DNA of 64,000 nucleotides from Salinarchaeum sp. Harcht-Bsk1 (GCF_000403645.1 NC_021313.1:1693014-1757013), one strand, 5' to 3'. Numbered from the stretch's first letter, positions 52,259 through 61,028 are shown. A program made the numbers and translations. Notes: generated by a model not told the origin, from the letters alone.

Positions 52259-53407
52259 ATGGGGAACGCCGGCTTCGTCTTCTCGGAAAAGCCGATCCGC
52301 ATCGAGCGCGGCGAGGGACCCTACCTCTACGACGACAACGGGAACGAATTCCTGGACTTCGGCGCGAGCTACGCATGCACGCCGACGGGGCACTGCCACC
52401 CCGAGGTGGTCGACGCCGTCGTCGAGCAGGCCAAACAGCTGCTCTACGTCCAGGGCTCCTATCCGGTCGACGCCCGCGACGCGCTCTACGACCGCCTCGC
52501 CGCGATCGCGCCGGGCGATCTCGAGAACGTCTGGCTCTGTAACTCCGGCACCGAGGCCAACGAGGCCGCGCTGAAGTTCGCCCGCGCGGCGACGGGCGAT
52601 TCGAAGCTCGTCGCGACGAAACAGGCGTTCCACGGCCGCACCATGGGCGCGCTCGCGACCACCTGGAAGGGCAAGTACAAGGCGCCCTACGAGCCGTTGA
52701 TCGGTGGCGTCGACCACGTCGACTACGGCGACGCCGACCAGCTCGCCGACGCAGTCGACGGCGACACCGCCGCGATCATCCTCGAACCCGTCCAGGGCGA
52801 GGGCGGGGTCCACCCCGCTACCGCCGAGTACCTCCAGGCGGCCCGCGACGTCGCTGACGACAACGGCGCGGCGCTGGTGATCGACGAGATCCAGACCGGC
52901 CTCGGTCGCACGGGCTCGCTCTGGGCCTGCGAACGGGCCGACGTCGTTCCGGACGCGCTCACCACGGCCAAGGGGCTCGCGAGCGGGCTGCCGATGGGCG
53001 CGACGCTCGTCGCCGACTGGCTCGCGGAGGAGCACGGCGACCACGGCTCGACCTTCTCGGGCGGGCCGACCGTCAGCGCCGCTGCAGAAGCGACGCTCGA
53101 CGTGATCGTGGAAGAGAACCTTCCCCGGAACGCTGCCGAGGTCGGCGGCTACCTCCGCGAGGAGATCGAGGCCGGCATCGAGTCCGGCGAGATCGACGCC
53201 CGCGGCGTCCGCGGCCAGGGCCTCATGCTCGGCATCGAGGTCAAGCGCGGCGCGAACCGCCTGCTCAAGGAACTCGCCCTCGACCACGGCATCCTCGCGC
53301 TGCCGGCGGGCCGCACCGTGCTGCGCCTGCTCCCGCCGCTGACGATCGACGAGTCCCACGCCGACGAAGTCGTGGCGGCGATCGCCGACGTCACCGGAGG
53401 GGACTGA
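52259..53407 (+). CDS. argD: [LysW]-ornithine/lysine aminotransferase
   Basis: A class III PLP-dependent aminotransferase of 382 aa that converts the carrier-bound semialdehyde to the amine. Recognisable parts are FLDFGASYACTPTGHCHPEV, NSGTEANEAALKFARAATG, GRTMGALATTWKGKYK, ALVIDEIQTGLGRTGSLWAC with the PLP-binding Asp, and ALTTAKGLASGLPMGATLVA with the PLP-binding Lys. It is two bases from lysK downstream and abuts argB upstream. Confidence 0.95.
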   Translation: MGNAGFVFSEKPIRIERGEGPYLYDDNGNEFLDFGASYACTPTGHCHPEVVDAVVEQAKQLLYVQGSYPVDARDALYDRLAAIAPGDLENVWLCNSGTEANEAALKFARAATGDSKLVATKQAFHGRTMGALATTWKGKYKAPYEPLIGGVDHVDYGDADQLADAVDGDTAAIILEPVQGEGGVHPATAEYLQAARDVADDNGAALVIDEIQTGLGRTGSLWACERADVVPDALTTAKGLASGLPMGATLVADWLAEEHGDHGSTFSGGPTVSAAAEATLDVIVEENLPRNAAEVGGYLREEIEAGIESGEIDARGVRGQGLMLGIEVKRGANRLLKELALDHGILALPAGRTVLRLLPPLTIDESHADEVVAAIADVTGGD

Positions 53408-53409
53408 CG

Positions 53410-54528
53410 ATGGCAACGAGCACCACCCACGAGGTCGACGCCGACGCCGCGGAGGAACTCCTGCTCGACCTCGTCGAGACGCCCTCCCCCTCCGGCGAGG
53501 AGGACGCCGCGGCCGAGCGCCTGATCGCCTTCTTCGAGGCCCACGATCGCGAGGTCTTCCGCGACGAGGTCGGGAACGTTCGTGCGCCCGCCGACGATTC
53601 CGTGCTCCTGACGAGTCACGTCGACACGGTGCCCGGCGAGATCCCGGTGCGCGTCGAGGACGATCCAGCCGACGAGGTGCTCTCCGATCGCGACGCCGCC
53701 GACGAGGACACCCGCGTCCTCTGGGGTCGCGGCAGCGTCGACGCCACCGGCCCGCTCGCGGCGATGGCCGTCGCGGCGGTCGAAACTGGTGTCTCCTTCG
53801 TCGGCGTGATGCAGGAGGAGACCGACTCTGCGGGCGCCCACTTCCTGGTGGAGGATCGCGACGCGCCGGGCGCCGTCGTCAACGGCGAACCCTCCGGCTG
53901 GGACGGCATCACGCTGGGCTACCGCGGGCTCATCGCCGGCACCTACGTCGCGACCAGTGAGTCCGGCCACACCTCGCGTCCGGAGCCCAACGCCATCGAG
54001 CACGCGACCAGCTGGTGGGCGGCGGTCCGCGAGGCCGTGAGCGAGGTCGGCGGCGACGAGTTCGATCCCGTCTTCGAGCAGGTCACCGCCAAGCCGGTCT
54101 CGATCGACGGCGGGACCAGCGAGGATGGCCTCTCCGTCGAGGCGACGATGGACGTCCAGTTGCGGATTCCGCCGGCGCTGGACGCGGGATCGCTCCGCGA
54201 ACTGGCCGACGGGGAACTCGATCTCGGCACCGTCAACTGGGGCACGCCGATCCCGCCGGTGATGGAGAGCCCCCGCACGCCGGTCGCCCGCGCGCTTCGC
54301 GGCGCGATCCGCCGTTCGGAGGGCGATCCGCGCCTGCTGCGCAAGACCGGCACCAGCGACATGAACGTCTTCGCTCGCGAGTGGGACTGTCCGATGGCGA
54401 CCTACGGGCCAGGCGACTCGGACCTCGACCACGCGCCGGACGAGCGCCTGCCGCTGGCGGAGTACCACCGCGCGATCGCGGTGCTGACTGACGCGGCAGC
54501 GGACCTCGCGGAGGGCGATGCGGCATGA
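53410..54528 (+). CDS. lysK: [LysW]-ornithine/lysine hydrolase LysK
   Basis: An M20-type zinc carboxypeptidase of 372 aa that frees ornithine (or lysine) from the LysW carrier. Visible metal-ligand segments are VLLTSHVDTVPG (His, Asp), GRGSVDATGPLAAM (Asp), VGVMQEETDS (Glu-Glu, catalytic and ligand) and NGEPSGWDG (Glu). The last is the ligand in the C-terminal part before the dimerisation insert. Its stop overlaps a 21-codon micro-ORF by ATGA. Confidence 0.94.
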   Translation: MATSTTHEVDADAAEELLLDLVETPSPSGEEDAAAERLIAFFEAHDREVFRDEVGNVRAPADDSVLLTSHVDTVPGEIPVRVEDDPADEVLSDRDAADEDTRVLWGRGSVDATGPLAAMAVAAVETGVSFVGVMQEETDSAGAHFLVEDRDAPGAVVNGEPSGWDGITLGYRGLIAGTYVATSESGHTSRPEPNAIEHATSWWAAVREAVSEVGGDEFDPVFEQVTAKPVSIDGGTSEDGLSVEATMDVQLRIPPALDAGSLRELADGELDLGTVNWGTPIPPVMESPRTPVARALRGAIRRSEGDPRLLRKTGTSDMNVFAREWDCPMATYGPGDSDLDHAPDERLPLAEYHRAIAVLTDAAADLAEGDAA

Positions 54529-54590
54529 CAGCCGGCGCGATCGGCGGTACGGACCCGGCTGCGAGCGAACCCGAGGGTGACTCCCAATGA
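54525..54590 (+). CDS. Candidate 21-residue micro-ORF coupled between lysK and argF
   Basis: The ATG at 54525 overlaps the lysK stop (ATGA) and the TGA ending at 54590 overlaps the argF ATG (ATGA again). This gives a 21-residue acidic peptide starting MTAGAIGGTDPAASEPEGD. ATGA overlaps at both ends are the pattern expected of a translated gene that couples its neighbours, but chance cannot be excluded at this length. The peptide has no recognisable motif. Confidence 0.4.
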   Translation: MTAGAIGGTDPAASEPEGDSQ

Positions 54591-55510
54591 CCACCGAACC
54601 ACGCCACTACCTCGACGTCGACGACCTGACCGCTGACGAACTGGACGAGGTGCTGGGCCTCGCTGCCGAGTACAAGGCCGAACAGACCGAGGGCGTCCTC
54701 CACGACGACCTCGACAACCAGACCCTCGGGATGGTCTTCGAGAAGCCCTCGACCCGCACGAGGGTTTCCTTCGAGACCGGGATGACACAGCTCGGGGGCC
54801 ACGCGATCTTCCTGGGCGACTCCGACATCCAGCTCGGACACGGCGAGCCCCTCAAGGACACCTCGCGAGCGCTCTCCCGCTACGTCGACGTGTTGATGGG
54901 ACGCATGTTCGACCACGAGTCCCTCGAAGAGATCGCGGCCTACTCCGACGTGCCGGTGGTCAACGGGCTCACCGACGACGCCCATCCGTGCCAGACGCTC
55001 GCGGATCTGCTGACGATCCAGGAGCACGCCCGCGGACTGGAGGGCACCAGCGTCGCGTGGGTCGGCGACGGCAACAACGTCGCCCAGTCGTTCGTGATCG
55101 GCGCGGCGCTGGCCGGGATCGATCTGACCGTCGCGACGCCCGAGGGCTACGGCATCGACGACGAGGTCGTGGAGCGCGCCGCGGAACTCGGCGGCGAACC
55201 CGCGATCGTCGACGACCCCGCCGACGCCGTCGCCGACGCCGACGTGATCTACACCGACGTCTGGGTCAGCATGGGGCAGGAGGACGAGCGCGAGGAGAAG
55301 CTGGCCAACTTCGACGGGTTCCAGGTCAACGACGAGTTGCTCGACTCCGCGGCTGACGACGTGTCCGTGATGCACTGCCTGCCCGCTCATCGCGGGGAGG
55401 AAATTACGGACGACGTGCTCGAATCCGACCACGCGATCGTCTGGGATCAGGCCGAGAACCGCCTGCACGCCCAGAAGGGCCTCCTCGTCTGGCTCTGCGA
55501 GTACGCCTGA
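54587..55510 (+). CDS. argF: Ornithine carbamoyltransferase
   Basis: It makes citrulline from ornithine and carbamoyl phosphate. The 307-residue product has the carbamoyl-phosphate motif EKPSTRTRVSFETGM, HPCQTLADLLTIQE and the ornithine-binding DVSVMHCLPAHRGEEI. All are intact. It is the last gene of the lysW operon, followed by repeat copy C. Confidence 0.97.
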   Translation: MTTEPRHYLDVDDLTADELDEVLGLAAEYKAEQTEGVLHDDLDNQTLGMVFEKPSTRTRVSFETGMTQLGGHAIFLGDSDIQLGHGEPLKDTSRALSRYVDVLMGRMFDHESLEEIAAYSDVPVVNGLTDDAHPCQTLADLLTIQEHARGLEGTSVAWVGDGNNVAQSFVIGAALAGIDLTVATPEGYGIDDEVVERAAELGGEPAIVDDPADAVADADVIYTDVWVSMGQEDEREEKLANFDGFQVNDELLDSAADDVSVMHCLPAHRGEEITDDVLESDHAIVWDQAENRLHAQKGLLVWLCEYA

Positions 55511-55556
55511 ATTCGGGATTTCCTGGAGTCGATCCCGAAGTTGTTTTTCACCGCCT

Positions 55557-55989
55557 CGGAAGCCCCCGACCGCTCGCGTGGCCTGACTCGTTGCGCGCTT
55601 CGACTCGTTCGCTACGCTCACTCGTCTGCAGTGCTTTCGTCGTCAGGCCACGCGAGCGGTCGGCCCCTTCCAGTCCCACCCGGTGACGTTTGCCCAGTTT
55701 CACAATACTCCGGTGGCCATCACCGGCGCGCGCTGTGTGACGGCCGCGAGCCCCGAAGCGGGCGAGCGGCCGATCGCCGAAACCGTGCGAGGGATGAGCA
55801 GCGCAGTGGTGACCGAAGGGAACCCGAGCAGCGCAAGAGGCTGGGGAGGATCGAGGTGCGGTGGGCGGGACTTCGAAAGGGGCCGATCGCTCGACGGTGC
55901 GAGGCGAAGCAAGCACCGCAGGGAGGGAGCGAAGCGACTGACTGAGGAGCACAGCGAGCCGCAGCCCTCGAGCGGTCGGGGGCTTTCGG
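55557..55989 (+). repeat. Dispersed hairpin-ended repeat, copy C
   Basis: A full copy of about 433 bp between convergent argF and ftsY. It has the best structure. The outer ends CGGAAGCCCCCGACCGCTCG (55557-55576) and CGAGCGGTCGGGGGCTTTCG (55969-55988) are near-perfect inverted repeats. In the left unit, 55566-55587 and 55642-55663 are perfectly complementary over 22 bases around a 54-base loop. The right unit holds a further small hairpin CGGTGC...GCACCG. The central part is shorter and diverged relative to A and B. Confidence 0.85.
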
Positions 55990-56041
55990 GGATGCCCGCA
56001 GCTACGACTGCTCGATATCCACGAACACCAGAATTCCGCGA

Positions 56042-57199
56042 CTACTCCCCGAGCAACTGCTCCGCCACCCACTCGGGGTCGAACCGCTCGAGGTCGTCGT
56101 AGCCCTGGCCGGTCCCGAGGAAGAGGATCGGCTTCCCGGTGACGTGCGCGATCGAGATCGCCGCACCGCCACCCGAATCCGCGTCGGCCTTCGTCAGGAT
56201 CGTCCCGTCGATCGCCGCGGCGTCGTCGAATTCGCGTGCCCGGTTGACGGCGTCCTGCCCGGCGACGGACTCGTCGACGAAGATCGTCATGTCGGGGTCG
56301 ACGACCCGATCGATCTTCGCGAGCTGGTCCATCAGGCCGTCACTCGTGTGGAGCCGCCCCGCCGTATCGCCGAGCACGACGTCGACGTCGTTGGCCTCGG
56401 CGTACTCCACGGCGTCGTAGATCACGGCCGCGGGATCGCCACCCTGTTCGTGGGAGATGAGTTTCCGGTCGAGCCGGCGGGCGTGCTCCTGGATCTGCTC
56501 GTTGGCGCCGGCGCGGAAGGTGTCGCCGTTTGCCAGGACGCTGGAGAGGCCGCGATCGGCGAAGTACTCCGAGAGCTTCGCGATGGTGGTGGTCTTCCCG
56601 ACGCCGTTGACGCCCGTGAAGATGATGACGACGGGCTTGTCGGCCTCCTGTACGCGTTGCTCGAAGTCGAACTGGCCGACGCTGATGACGTCGAGCAGCG
56701 CGTTCTCGAGGGCCTCTTCGACGACGGCGCCGGTGGAGGTCGTGACGGTGCGGGTCTCCCCCACGAGTTCGTCGCGGATGTTGTCCAGCAGCGTCTTCGC
56801 GACGTCCATCTCGACGTCGCTCGCCAGGAGTGACATCTCGAGGTCCTGGAGGGGCCCCTCGAGGTCGTCCTCCTCGATGACGAACTGCCCGCGAACGAGG
56901 TTCTTTGCCTTCCGCGCGAACCCGGTGTCGGGCTCGTCGTCCGCGTCGGAGTCGGTCTCCTCCTCGGACGCGGCCGGCTCCGCCTCGGCAACGCCGGCCT
57001 CGCTGGCCGCTGCTGTCTCGTCCGTCGGCCCAGCGTTCTCGGACACGACGTCGCCAGCGGTGCGTTCAGATTCGTCTGCGTCCTCGAACTCCTCGGCCTC
57101 TTCGAGTTCGTCTTGGTCGACCTCCTCGACGTTCTCCTCGGCAGCCTCCTCGGCGTCCTCACGGAAGCTGCCCAGCGTGTCCTTCAGCCCCTCAAACAT
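56042..57199 (-). CDS. ftsY: Signal recognition particle receptor FtsY
   Basis: The GTPase that docks SRP-ribosome complexes at the membrane. The 385-residue product has a long acidic N-terminal A domain (about 1-95) that probably binds the membrane or translocon. A four-helix N domain follows, and then the G domain: IIFTGVNGVGKTTTIAKLSE (P-loop), DVVLGDTAGRLHTSDGLMDQ (G3), TILTKADADSGGGAAISIAH (G4) and PILFLGTGQGYDDL. The start is 12 bases after the pfdA stop, giving an rpl18a-pfdA-ftsY operon. Confidence 0.96.
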   Translation of the reverse strand: MFEGLKDTLGSFREDAEEAAEENVEEVDQDELEEAEEFEDADESERTAGDVVSENAGPTDETAAASEAGVAEAEPAASEEETDSDADDEPDTGFARKAKNLVRGQFVIEEDDLEGPLQDLEMSLLASDVEMDVAKTLLDNIRDELVGETRTVTTSTGAVVEEALENALLDVISVGQFDFEQRVQEADKPVVIIFTGVNGVGKTTTIAKLSEYFADRGLSSVLANGDTFRAGANEQIQEHARRLDRKLISHEQGGDPAAVIYDAVEYAEANDVDVVLGDTAGRLHTSDGLMDQLAKIDRVVDPDMTIFVDESVAGQDAVNRAREFDDAAAIDGTILTKADADSGGGAAISIAHVTGKPILFLGTGQGYDDLERFDPEWVAEQLLGE

Positions 57200-57210
57200 C
57201 GATTATCTCC

Positions 57211-57675
57211 TCACTCGCCGTCGCCTTCGCCCTCGCCGCCCATGCCCTGCATCTGCTGCATCTGCTGTTGCATCTGCTGTTGCTGCATCTGCTGCATCTG
57301 CTGTTCCATCTCCTCGAGGGTGTCCTCGAGGTCGTCGATGTCCGCCTCGAACTCGTCGATGCGGTCGTCGATGGTGTCCTGCTTCGAGCGCAGGGTCTCG
57401 ACGGCGTCCTCCTGGTCGCGTTCGGCGGCGTAGCCGCCGCCGAGGCCGACGATGATCTCGTCGGCGTCCTCGACCTCCGCGCGGACGTAGGCGTCCCCGC
57501 CGAGGGGGACGTGGACCGTCTCGCCGGTCTCGATGGCCTCGACGGCCTCGACGGCCTCGTCGATCTCGTCCTGCTCGTCTTCGAGCCCCTCGATCTCCTC
57601 GCCGACGAGTTCGATCTGCTGCTCGACCTCCTGGATCTGCTCCTGGATCTCCTGCATCTCCCCACGTCCGCTCAT
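57211..57675 (-). CDS. pfdA: Prefoldin alpha subunit
   Basis: The 154-residue chaperone subunit has two long coiled-coil helices (MQEIQEQIQEVEQQIELVGE and VETLRSKQDTIDDRIDEFEA) around a beta core (VHVPLGGDAYVRAEVEDADE, VGLGGGYAAERDQEDA). A Gln/Met-rich tail of QQM repeats before GGEGEGDGE is a local oddity. It hands unfolded proteins to the thermosome. Its ATG overlaps the rpl18a stop by two bases. Confidence 0.95.
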   Translation of the reverse strand: MSGRGEMQEIQEQIQEVEQQIELVGEEIEGLEDEQDEIDEAVEAVEAIETGETVHVPLGGDAYVRAEVEDADEIIVGLGGGYAAERDQEDAVETLRSKQDTIDDRIDEFEADIDDLEDTLEEMEQQMQQMQQQQMQQQMQQMQGMGGEGEGDGE

Positions 57676-57848
57676 GCTGCCTCGACCTCCTCGACCTCGA
57701 CCTGCGCACGCTTCAGGTTGTGCCGGGAGCCCATCTCGGAGTAGGTGTGCTCCTCGGCCACGTCCTCGTTTGCCGCCTCGATCTCGGTCTCGAAGGCCTG
57801 CCAGCCCTCGCGGATCTGGAACCGGCCACTGACCGTGTAGACACTCAT
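57672..57848 (-). CDS. 50S ribosomal protein L18a (L20e/LX)
   Basis: A 58-residue ribosomal protein of the archaeal LX type: [20 protein letters not shown], then [20 protein letters not shown]. Length and the order rpl18a-pfdA-ftsY match other archaea. The start CAT is at 57846-57848 and the stop TCA at 57672-57674, overlapping the pfdA start. It is too short to stand out among overlapping frames. Confidence 0.92.
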   Translation of the reverse strand: MSVYTVSGRFQIREGWQAFETEIEAANEDVAEEHTYSEMGSRHNLKRAQVEVEEVEAA

Positions 57849-57974
57849 GTCACGGAGTTCCGCCCGGGAGTCGGAAGTACGTTCCGACTCGGGGAGGTGC
57901 TGGGTCGGTGCGATCCGATCGCTCGTCGTGCGGTCCGGTCGCTCGTCGTGCGCGCCGGGTGATCGTCGGGACGC

Positions 57975-58175
57975 TCAGGCAGCGGCGTCGCGATCTGCTC
58001 GCAGTTGCCGCTGCAAGGTCCAGTCCAGCGCCACCGCCAGGACGAACAGCCCCACCGCAGCCCAGAGGACCAGCGCGCCGTCGGACGACTGGAACCACTG
58101 CACCCAGGCGACGAACGGAACGAGCGTCGAGCTAACGGCGTACGCGAACTGCCGGGACTGGGGCACCGAGGGCAT
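57975..58175 (-). CDS. Small two-TM membrane protein between rpl18a and pcn
   Basis: The 66-residue product begins [20 protein letters not shown] and has two hydrophobic segments ([38 protein letters not shown]). A basic end, [14 protein letters not shown], would stay cytoplasmic. A longer frame reaches 58325, but its extra residues look non-coding. The family is not recognised; the membrane prediction is the main support. Confidence 0.6.
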   Translation of the reverse strand: MPSVPQSRQFAYAVSSTLVPFVAWVQWFQSSDGALVLWAAVGLFVLAVALDWTLQRQLRADRDAAA

Positions 58176-58406
58176 CGCGTGGTGCTTGACCGGCGTCACT
58201 CGAAAATGTACCGCCGACGCGGCTGGTCGCCGTCCCGTCGACGAGCCAGTTTGCAAGCAACCAGTGTGCGGGCAATCCGGTGTGCAGGGCGTGCGGGAAA
58301 CCCCAGCGCTCGAGGCCCGCGTCACTTCCCAGGACCCGCATCGTCTCCAGGGCTCGCGTCATCCCTCGAGGTCTCGCTTCGCACGCCCGCGAGCGCAACC
58401 GCGTGG

Positions 58407-58440
58407 CTTTTTATGGGCCCGGTGGCTACGCACGGACGAT
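58407..58440 (+). promoter_or_regulatory. pcn: Promoter of pcn
   Basis: CTTTTTATG at 58407-58415 is a clear TATA box. It lies about 26-34 bases upstream of the ATG at 58441, consistent with a leaderless transcript. Confidence 0.6.
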
Positions 58441-59184
58441 ATGTTCAAGGCCATCGTGGACGCCGAGACGCTCGGCGACGCGCTCGACTCTGTGAGCGTG
58501 TTGGTCGAGGAGTGCAAGATCCACCTCGAGGAAGAAGGGCTCTCTATTCGGGCGGTCGACCCCGCGAACGTAGGCATGGTCGACCTCGAACTCGACGCCA
58601 GCGCCTTCGAGTCCTACGAGGCCGACGGCGGGCTCATCGGCGTCGACCTCTCCCGACTGCAGGACATCGCGGGCATGGCCGACAAGGGCCAGCTCGTCGA
58701 ACTCGAACTCGACGAGGAGACTCGCAAGCTCCACACTCAGATCGACGGGCTCGAGTACACCCTCGCGCTGATCGACCCCGACTCGATCCGCCAGGAGCCG
58801 GACATCCCGGATCTCGACCTCTCCGCCGAGATCGTCCTCGAGGGCGCCGATATCGGCCGCGCCGTCACCGCCGCAGACATGGTCTCCGACCACATCGCGC
58901 TGGGCGTCGATCCCGATAACGCCCTGTTCTACGTCGACGCCGAGGGCGACACCGACGACGTCCACTTCGAGCTCGACACTGGCGATCTCATCGGTCTCCA
59001 GCCGGGCGACGCTCACTCCCTGTTCAGCCTCGATTACCTCGGCGACATCCAGAAGGCGATCCCCAAGGACGCTGAGGTCACGATGGAGCTCGGCGAGGAG
59101 TTCCCGGTCAAGCTGCACTTCGAGATCGCGGAGGGCCAGGGTCGCGTGACCTACATGCTCGCACCGCGCATCCAGTCCGACTGA
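58441..59184 (+). CDS. pcn: DNA polymerase sliding clamp (PCNA)
   Basis: The trimeric processivity clamp, 247 aa. It starts [20 protein letters not shown], has [20 protein letters not shown] and [20 protein letters not shown], an acidic interdomain loop ([20 protein letters not shown]) and ends with [12 protein letters not shown]. Many surface acidic residues replace the basic patches of mesophilic clamps, a known halophile trait. It appears monocistronic. Confidence 0.96.
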   Translation: MFKAIVDAETLGDALDSVSVLVEECKIHLEEEGLSIRAVDPANVGMVDLELDASAFESYEADGGLIGVDLSRLQDIAGMADKGQLVELELDEETRKLHTQIDGLEYTLALIDPDSIRQEPDIPDLDLSAEIVLEGADIGRAVTAADMVSDHIALGVDPDNALFYVDAEGDTDDVHFELDTGDLIGLQPGDAHSLFSLDYLGDIQKAIPKDAEVTMELGEEFPVKLHFEIAEGQGRVTYMLAPRIQSD

Positions 59185-59369
59185 GGAGGCCGTACCCCGG
59201 CTGCGTGGCCAATCGCGCAGTTGCGTCGGACTGCCACCGTCGCTCGGCCGTCCACGGGCGCCGCCCAGCGACCGATTCTGCTCGATGCTCCCACCGCTTG
59301 CCAAGCGACCAGTCCATCGGCGCCTCGTCCGGCGACACCTACAAAGCCGGCGCCGCCCCACACTCGCCC

Positions 59370-60197
59370 ATGCAAGTCCTCGGCGTCGTCGGCCCGTCCG
59401 ACAGCGGCAAGACGACGCTCGTGGAGCGGCTCGCAACGAGGCTCGCCGACCGCGGCCGGGTCGCGACGGTCAAGCACTGCTCGCACGACCCCGACCTCGA
59501 CACCGAGGGCAAGGACACCGCCAGACACCGCGCTGCGGGCGCCGACGCCACCTACGGGCTGACCGACGACGCGGGCTGGTTCGCGACGGGGGCCGATCGC
59601 TCGCTCGAGGCGACGCTCGACGACCTCGCCCCGGACTACGACTACGCCGTCGTCGAGGGGTACACCGACGCCTACCTCCCGCAGGTCGAACTCGGTGGGC
59701 GCGAGGGTGCCGGGACGGTCCTCCAGCGCGCCGAGCGCGCCGCCGACGTGGACCTCGAGGCCCTCATCGCAACGCTCGAGGCCACCGATCCCCACGAGAC
59801 CCTGGAGGCGCTCGTGGCCCGGGTCGAGCGCTCCGCCGACGCCGACCGGGCCGGCGCCATCGCGACCTTCACCGGGCGCGTGCGTGCGAAGGACTCGCCG
59901 GACGACGAACGCACCGAGTACCTCGAGTTCGAGCGCTACGACGGACTCGCGGAGGAGCGGATTGATGCACTCCAGGCTGACCTCGAAGCTCGGGAGGACG
60001 TCTTCGCCGTCGCGCTCCATCACCGGACCGGGATCATCGAGGCGGGCGAGCACGTCGTCTTCGTCGTCGTGCTGGCGGGCCACCGCGAGTCGGCGTTCCG
60101 TGCCGTCGAGAACGGCATCGACCGGCTCAAGGCGGAGGTGCCGCTGTTCAAGAAAGAGGTCACCGTGAGCGAGGAGTTCTGGCGCCACGAACGCTGA
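59370..60197 (+). CDS. MobB-MoaE fusion: molybdopterin synthase large subunit with GTPase adapter
   Basis: The 275-residue product joins two molybdenum-cofactor proteins. Residues 1-145 are MobB-like, with the P-loop GVVGPSDSGKTTLVERLA and RVATVKHCSHDPDLDTEGKD. Residues about 150-275 are MoaE, with AGAIATFTGRVRAKDSPDD, ALHHRTGIIEAGEHVVFVVV, LAGHRESAFRAVENGIDRLK and the catalytic lysines in VPLFKKEVTVSEEFW. MoaE makes molybdopterin with the thiocarboxylated SAMP/MoaD, which is activated by UbaA, also encoded in this window. The ATG at 59370 begins the MobB P-loop strand; the upstream frame is not conserved. Confidence 0.92.
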   Translation: MQVLGVVGPSDSGKTTLVERLATRLADRGRVATVKHCSHDPDLDTEGKDTARHRAAGADATYGLTDDAGWFATGADRSLEATLDDLAPDYDYAVVEGYTDAYLPQVELGGREGAGTVLQRAERAADVDLEALIATLEATDPHETLEALVARVERSADADRAGAIATFTGRVRAKDSPDDERTEYLEFERYDGLAEERIDALQADLEAREDVFAVALHHRTGIIEAGEHVVFVVVLAGHRESAFRAVENGIDRLKAEVPLFKKEVTVSEEFWRHER

Positions 60198-60605
60198 GGA
60201 AGACCGCGGCGTCTCGAGTTCGTCCAGCGTCGCCGAGCGTTGTTCAGCGTCTGCCGAGAGGAGAGTGAGATAGCGAGTGAGGGGCAGGAGGTACTGTGTG
60301 CGAGGGCGGTCTCCCTGCAATCTCGCCCGGACCGACCGCCGCGCACGACGGCGCGCGCGGCGCGGACTCCGCCGATTGCCCGGTACTGACGCGATTTGCT
60401 CCAGAATGCAGACAGGTACGTTTCGATTGGAGGTAACTAGTTTAGATCGGTTTGTAAAATGTCTAATCGCCTCTCGGCGGTTCGTGAAAGGTCCGCTAAT
60501 CGTCGTGAAAGGTGTGAAACGTCGTCGATCTGGGGGACAATCTCCGAAAATCCCCGAAGCGACTGTCGCTTATAACAGGTAGTGACGGATAGCCGTGATC
60601 GAGGC
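60198..60605. other. Intergenic region with AT-rich promoter of the small wHTH gene
   Basis: The first 220 bases are G+C-rich without a convincing gene. From about 60410 the composition drops, with GTAACTAGTTTAGATC and GTTTGTAAAATG. The direct words GTTCGTGAAAGG, GTCGTGAAAGG and GTGTGAAACG repeat at roughly 10-20 base spacing (60480-60523), possible binding sites. GCTTATAAC at 60568-60576 is the likely TATA box for the gene at 60606. Confidence 0.45.
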
Positions 60606-60857
60606 ATGAGCGCCACTACGCAGCCCTCCAACGACGGTGCGCCCGCCAAAGAACAGCGCCTGCGCGACTACCTCGCCGAGAAGGTCCGCGAGGAAGGCGT
60701 GGTCTACTTCAAGAGCAAGTTCATCGCGGACGAGGTCGGTCTCTCGCCCAAGGAGATCGGCGCACTGATGGTCAAGCTCAGCGACTCCGCCCGCGAGATC
60801 AGCGTCGAGAAGTGGTCGTACACGAGCGCGACGACCTGGCGCATCGAACCGAACTGA
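60606..60857 (+). CDS. Small haloarchaeal winged-helix-like protein
   Basis: The 83-residue product has a flexible N-terminal 17 residues. A compact helical domain follows (KEQRLRDYLAEKVREEGVVY, KSKFIADEVGLSPKEIGALM, VKLSDSAREISVEKWSYTSA) ending TTWRIEPN. Helix-turn-helix-like spacing suggests DNA binding. From memory it resembles the haloarchaeal DUF7123 family, which I cannot confirm here. The start is set by ATG at 60606, 30 bases after a TATA box; repeated words upstream might be its own operators. Confidence 0.82.
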   Translation: MSATTQPSNDGAPAKEQRLRDYLAEKVREEGVVYFKSKFIADEVGLSPKEIGALMVKLSDSAREISVEKWSYTSATTWRIEPN

Positions 60858-61028
60858 GCCGACGCGGCGAACCGGACCGAGCCGACGTGGCGGTCCCCGC
60901 GAGCGAGTTGGTCCCCGCTCGACGGCGACCCGATGTTCTCCTTGCTTTCCACTCCGACGACCCGATACCGGCAGGGCCGGCCGCAAGCAGCGGAAACGCT
61001 TTCGTAGCGCTCGCACCGATCCGGTGAC

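Noticed and set aside
29600-56000. Dispersed repeat considered as a CRISPR array or known IS
   Set aside because: Copies are kilobases apart, hundreds of bases long, lack spacers and encode no transposase.
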